From positions 7,564,001-7,628,000 of the forward strand of contig NC_046675.1 in assembly GCF_003369915.1 (NCBI RefSeq): a DNA stretch of 64,000 bases, given 5' to 3'. Every line of letters starts with the position of its first letter. The stretch's first letter is position 1. The stretch comes from Drosophila miranda. Taxonomy: Eukaryota; Arthropoda; Insecta; Diptera; Drosophilidae. Positions 59,401 to 64,000 of the stretch are shown here, in pieces. The translations under genes and the position numbers were made by a program. Under the pieces are notes generated by a model. It searched no databases. It saw only the letters and a program-made list of their open reading frames with translations, and was not told where the DNA came from.

Positions 59401-59538
59401 AGCTTGAACAAGCTCCCCGACTACGCCTCCAATCTACGTGTGCTCAACTCGGATATTAAGAAGTCAAAATCGTATATCTGCGATCTCGACAACATGGTGG
59501 AGTTTCACCTGAAACGCACACCCCAAGGGACGCTCTGA
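56413..59538 (+). CDS. DCAF15: DCAF15 homologue, copy 1 (CRL4 substrate receptor)
   Basis: Seven exons (56,413-56,580; 56,660-56,781; 56,840-56,947; 57,019-57,263; 57,345-58,015; 58,080-58,800; 58,859-59,538) join in frame to 904 residues. The N-terminal block from about residue 75 (LKLYLKDV, then EGHIFMGLTACGQYMLSH) lines up with the human DCAF15 segment SLKNIV...AGHIFLGFSKCGRYVLSY. A CxxC/CxxC stretch and the C-terminal block (YEVISVCPLSQTVSCLLMA, then LRVLNSDIKKSKSY) also match human DCAF15. DCAF15 bridges substrates to DDB1-CUL4-ROC1 ubiquitin ligase. A long Ser/Pro/Asn-rich insert in exons 5-6 makes it larger than the human protein (600). Exon 5 contains an AAT (Asn) repeat. The family call is from remembered sequence; the fly gene name is not known to me. 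Confidence 0.85.
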
Positions 59539-60237
59539 GCAGCTCTGAGAATCTGCGGATTCACTTGCTCTCTGCCAAGATTTTTTTTCGTACAACTCGC
59601 AACGGTTGCGTGCATCTAGTTCAGTTCTAAACCCAACAAAAAACGTGCTGTATTTAGTCTTTAGTTACCTACATACCTACATATATGTATATCTTACTTA
59701 GTGCAACGAAACGCTTTTGCAAACGGTCCTAATTTCGACTGAAGTCATTTAAGTAATCTACAATCTAGGTTCTAGTGGAATTTCGTAAGGAAAGGGGGCT
59801 TGGGCCAAGGGCTCTGGCTCTGGCTCAGGCTCTACTCATCATACATTTATACTTACAATAATTGTATACTTTTGATATTTGAGATTGCAATTCAACTATT
59901 ACTTTAATATTAGTTAGTAACTCTACGAGCTACGGTACTAACGATGCCAGTACTAATTTAGTTAGTGGCCGCCCTTCTCCTCTGGAGGGTGTGCATAAAA
60001 AATATACAACTTTAATCAAAATATATTTCCAAAAAATACAATTTCCTGAAATGTAATATAATCTCCAATCAATGTAAGGGAGCCTCAATTAATTCCTTTC
60101 GCTATTACCAAACTTGTCTAAATCCGGATTCCGACTGCTGCCAGTAGAGTCCGTGGCTGTGCTGTACCTGTTTTGGATGCTGAAAGAATTCAAACAATTT
60201 GTAATGCAAATACTCTTGCTCTCTCTTATAGATCTTA
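59539..60237. other. 3' region of DCAF15 copy 1 up to the junction
   Basis: An AT-rich 3' UTR and intergenic spacer, containing at its far end the exon fragment described at 60,089-60,179. Unit 2 has the same 3' UTR start, with one visible base change (AACCCAAC to AACACAAC). Confidence 0.6.
60089..60179 (-). pseudogene. Stranded 3'-terminal exon fragment of a neighbouring gene
   Basis: On the minus strand a good acceptor (TTCTTTCAG) is followed by a phase-1 frame of 29 codons and a stop. It begins IQNRYSTATDSTGSS and ends KFGNSERN. A donor-like GTAAGATC lies about 50 bases upstream, right at the duplication junction (60,237). It looks like the last exon of a gene convergent with DCAF15, copied with unit 1 and cut off from its upstream exons. 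The intact gene would lie beyond 64,000. I cannot name the protein, and the other two frames are also open for 20-25 codons, so this is tentative. Confidence 0.4.
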
Positions 60238-60381
60238 CAATTATTTAAAGTAAGCCAGTCAAACAGAAAATTGATTTATTAATTGGATAAAATTATGTCG
60301 GCATGGCTAAATGTTCTATCTAGCTAGTAATATTCCACGGAAGATCAAAAACGAGGAATATGTAAAATAGAACTTGAATTC

Positions 60382-60457
60382 GTCAGTATATTTACGGTAT
60401 ATTTTTTAAATGAGACGGTATGTTTCGGTATATTTCTGAGGGTCTGACGGTATATTT
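60382..60457 (+). promoter_or_regulatory. Motif-6 cluster, DCAF15 copy 2 promoter
   Basis: The same five motif-6-type words as upstream of copy 1, unchanged, at an offset of 4,277 bases. The duplication therefore included the core promoter, and copy 2 has what it needs for expression. Confidence 0.6.
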
Positions 60458-60689
60458 TATCGGTCATCACAAGTTTTTTAGTTTTAATTATTAATAACAA
60501 AAGGCTGCGGAACGAATCGAATGAGATGAAATGTGCCAGAGTCGTGACTTGCTTTGTTTTGTGAGGCGTTAGGGCCTGGAGAACTCAAAGTTTTCGCAAC
60601 ACGGGCCTAGAAACGGTGCCGTTTTCCGTCAGTTTTTCTAGACGGAAGGAAGAATAAATTAAGTCTGATTTTTAGAGTTTGGGGAGGCA

Positions 60690-63600
60690 ATGGAGACTGA
60701 TTATCAAAATTATGTCGAGTCATTGTCCGGTGTATCTTCAGATGACGATGATATGTCCACAGTGGACAGTTCGGACGAGACTTCAGAGGAGCCGACCCCC
60801 TCGCCAGCGCTCAACACGCGAACCCGAAACCTGGGCCAAATGCTGTACGACAGGGAGGTGAGTGCACATTGGACACACCACCGAAATCCCACCGACTTGT
60901 CGCTAAACACACTACATTACATCCATATCTGCAGCGCTCTGGATTCTTCTCGGGCACATCACGTGCTGGCCAAAAGCAGCAACTTCCATATGACCGGGTG
61001 CCAAATAGATTAAAATTGTATCTCAAGGACGTAATAGCCAGCAATGTCATGGAGGGGTAAGCAGTTGACATCATTCCATGTCGCTCCGTCCCTTATGTAG
61101 CCCAATACTTCCAGACACATATTCATGGGATTGACTGCCTGCGGCCAGTACATGCTCAGCCATCGGGTCACCTGTAACGAAGGACTTAATCACTACTCCT
61201 TCAACATGGGCTACAAGTACACGTGAGTGTCGCCTTCCAGCTGTTCAACGACGCATCCCATAGGTTGCTGAAATATGGTTCTCTTTTTTGTAGTCTTTAC
61301 TTCTGGATCTTCCAGCCGTACAAAAAGCTGCGTTACTTCTTTACGCGACGCCTCTTTGATGACCATGTCGTGGACAACATTAAGACTGTCAGCATGACTC
61401 AGTGGAAGAATGCTGGGAAGCAAATCTTGGTTGTGCATGGCGCTGCCACGGAGGAGAGCGAAGATAGCTATATAACATATGTTAAAGTTCCTAAGCTTGG
61501 TTGTTTGGAGTGCAAAAAACTTAACGATGACGGTCCATGTATGTGAAGTCAAGCAATCAATCAATCATCACTTGAATACCGATTAGAGTGCCCTCCTAAT
61601 TTGTACACTTCTTCTACAGATTCCTTCTACAACGCGCACTGCCTGAATTGCCATTTTACTGTGCATACCAAGTATTCTTCGACTGAAACGGATCCCGGAT
61701 TCCAGCCAAAAATAAATCTGCTTTGCCCCGAGCGCATTCTGATCATTTCCAATGGATTTATGCACATGCTCCGCATAGATGTTGACACGCCGGCCGTGTC
61801 CACTAGCAGCTACTTAACTCAGCAAAGCCTCGTCCTGCCCTATCCTCAGCAGTCACAGTCACAGTGCTTCCTCCTGCCACGCACTTTGGGGCCCAGCGAG
61901 GAGGATCGCGCCTCCATAGTCTTTACAGGCTCCGGCTCGGAGGCTGAGTCGGGCAATGAGCAGAGTGTGGTGGCACGCATCATAGCTGATTTTAGTGATA
62001 TCGAAACAGAGCAGACTCAGCGCTCGGGCCAGTCCAGTAATCATAATAATAATAATAATAACAACAATGAGCTGCAGGTCAACAGCATTTGCTGCTCGCC
62101 GCGATCCTATGAGAAGCACGTTTTCACACCTAACTGTAGCGCCGCAATGGGGTCCAGCATGACGCTGCCGGAGACCACGTTGCCCGTAGCCAAGCAGAGC
62201 CCAGTCAACGGAGAGTCGGGTCAATCGCGCAAACGTAATCAGCGGATAGTGACAAAGTCCTATCGCAACGGCATCACTACCATAGATGTGCAGGTAATTG
62301 CTTTGCACATATTCTAATGTATTTATTCTGACAGTATTGTGGCTCTCCTCCATTTAGAGTACTCCCAGTTCCACTTCCATGACGGACAAATCGAGCGCCT
62401 ATGAGTTTTCCGAGGACAATGAGAAATACGAGAAGATTTCCACATTTCGTAAGCGTCGACTAGCCGACAAGAAGTACGAGTTTTCTGAGGACAACGTGGA
62501 GAATATCATACCATTCACCAAAGTGCGCTCGGCTGGTCGCGCCTCGGCACCAAATTTTAGTTCCTCCGCCGGCAGCTCTACGGCCCGCAGTTTTCATCGC
62601 TTCTCGCCCACGGCGCACTTCTTTCATAACTCGCCATGCGCCTCACCGTCCTCTTCACCACATCCGTCACAAACACCACCGCATCTCGGCTTTCGATCGC
62701 CGCCATCCAGCTCGAACCTTATGCGATCGCCGAGCCGCGCAGCTAATTCGGCTGCGGCTGCTGTCGCAGCTCAAATCTACAACCAGAAGTCGCCGCCGCT
62801 CTCGCAGGCCACACAGCAGATGCTCAGCTACAAGCCTGTGGGACCCTTGGGGGCGCTCTCTCCGCTACAGGTGTCCATGGCCAAGCGTTTCGAGATTGGT
62901 GGCTCTATGTCGCCCAATGCGGGCCTGTCCTTTCTATCACCCCGACGCGATGAACCCCGCATTGTGGAGATGCCTGTGCAGGGCGGAGTAATGCCAGAGA
63001 AGCCGGTATGCACCAAGAAGCTGAGACGCCGCTATGTGGAAGAGGACGATGCCACTTCGGTTATCACCAGCGAGGAGGGTAAGAAGGAATAAAGAAATGT
63101 AAAAGATAAGAAAAACATTGTCTTGGTATCGTTTAGATGACTGCATATCGCCGGGATATCACACATCGCTGCCCATGGAAGTACACGGCTCGTGCTATTC
63201 GGAAATGCAAATGATTTCGCACGCCTCCTATCAGCGCCTGCGCTGCAGCAGTGTGGTAATCACCCAACACTCGTTCGATCTGGAGACCTTCACGTACTAT
63301 GTGATTAGTTTGTTGTGCCAGAAGCACCACAAGATCTACAATGTGTTCTACGATTGGGCCTACGAGGTGATTAGCGTCTGCCCGCTGAGCCAGACGGTCA
63401 GCTGCCTGCTCATGGCCCAGTTCTCGGCACGAGATCAGCTCTACGCTCCGTTGACAAACTGCCTGCACTTCACCGGCCGCATAGACTGTATGTGCCACAA
63501 TCGCCAGTACGAGTGTCGCATACTGTTCACCTGGAACATGGAGAGCGGCCAGTGGCAGGGCCTGGACTACGGCGAGCTTCGGGAAATGCACGAGCTCTTC

Positions 63601-63816
63601 AATCCTCTGAAGCGTCTGTGCAAGGCGCGCCTGACCTTTCCCCAAATGGCCAAGAAGATGGCCAAGGAGATGACGGAGAGCTTGAACAAGCTCCCCGACT
63701 ACGCCTCCAATCTACGTGTGCTCAACTCGGATATTAAGAAGTCAAAATCGTATATCTGCGATCTCGACAACATGGTGGAGTTTCACCTGAAACGCACACC
63801 CCAAGGGACGCTCTGA
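60690..63816 (+). CDS. DCAF15: DCAF15 homologue, copy 2
   Basis: Seven exons (60,690-60,857; 60,935-61,056; 61,115-61,222; 61,294-61,538; 61,620-62,293; 62,358-63,078; 63,137-63,816) give 905 residues. All splice sites and the reading frame are kept. Protein differences from copy 1 that I can see are one extra Asn in the exon-5 Asn run and Gly instead of Val at residue 821 (V820 in copy 1). Other coding changes are silent, and the 2-base deletion falls in intron 1. The absence of any disabling change in a full copy argues for recent origin or allelic status. The 3' UTR is cut by the window end. Confidence 0.85.
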
Positions 63817-64000
63817 GCAGCTCTGAGAATCTGCGGATTCACTTGCTCTCTGCCAAGATTTTTTTTCGTACAACTCGCAACGGTTGCGTGCATCTAGTTC
63901 AGTTCTAAACACAACAAAAAACGTGCTGTATTTAGTCTTTAGTTACCTACATACCTACATATATGTATATCTTACTTAGTGCAACGAAACGCTTTTGCAA

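Larger units (their letters stand above)
55961..64000 (+). repeat. Direct tandem duplication, 4.28-kb unit
   Basis: Unit 1 spans 55,961-60,237. Unit 2 starts at 60,238 and is still matching at the window end. I found about a dozen differences by eye over 3.76 kb, including a 2-base deletion in intron 1 and one extra AAT codon. The offset therefore runs 4,277, then 4,275, then 4,278. Each unit carries a complete DCAF15 homologue with its promoter. Divergence this low fits either a very recent duplication or two alleles left uncollapsed in the assembly. Confidence 0.95.

Noticed and set aside
1..64000. CRISPR array, bacterial operon or defence system
   Set aside because: The sequence is eukaryotic with spliced genes; repeats are microsatellites, not regularly spaced direct repeats with unique spacers.

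Overview
The window is a piece of a nuclear fly genome, almost certainly Drosophila. Short introns with GTAAGT-like donors, DRE (TATCGATA) and Ohler motif-6 core-promoter words, and the gene set all point there. The many dinucleotide and cryptic hexamer repeats in GC-rich noncoding DNA, and a LOA/Bilbo-like retrotransposon, fit the obscura group, but that placement is inference. The order Cdk5rap1, Rrp46, Irp-1B, with a Cyp12 gene nearby, matches what I remember of the D. melanogaster 86B region of 3R (Muller element E).

Layout. Positions 1-20,956 are noncoding DNA: microsatellite-rich GC-moderate sequence broken by AT-rich islands. A six-exon mitochondrial-class cytochrome P450 gene (Cyp12 family, probably Cyp12e1) lies on the minus strand at 20,957-22,841. 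Positions 22,842-41,520 are again noncoding with the same two textures. A near-complete non-LTR retrotransposon with both ORFs open lies on the minus strand at about 41,521-47,160. It ends about 0.2 kb upstream of the next gene.

The gene-dense part follows. It holds Cdk5rap1 (+, one exon, tRNA methylthiotransferase), Rrp46 (-, three exons, RNA exosome ring subunit) convergent with it, and Irp-1B (+, nine coding exons, cytosolic aconitase/IRP1 family) divergent from Rrp46 across a 473-bp promoter with two DREs. After an unresolved 1.5-kb interval come two nearly identical tandem copies of a seven-exon DCAF15 homologue (CRL4 ubiquitin-ligase substrate receptor). The repeat unit is 4.28 kb and starts at 55,961 and 60,238; the second copy runs past the window edge.

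The genes are mostly housekeeping: tRNA modification, RNA decay, iron-sulfur/citrate metabolism and protein turnover. There is no sign of an operon-like or defence system. The most notable events are the very recent, apparently still-open DCAF15 duplication (or an uncollapsed haplotype), the 3'-terminal exon fragment of a neighbour trapped at its junction, and the intact LINE beside the Cdk5rap1 promoter. Exon boundaries were worked out by hand from splice consensus and reading-frame continuity. No database search was possible.
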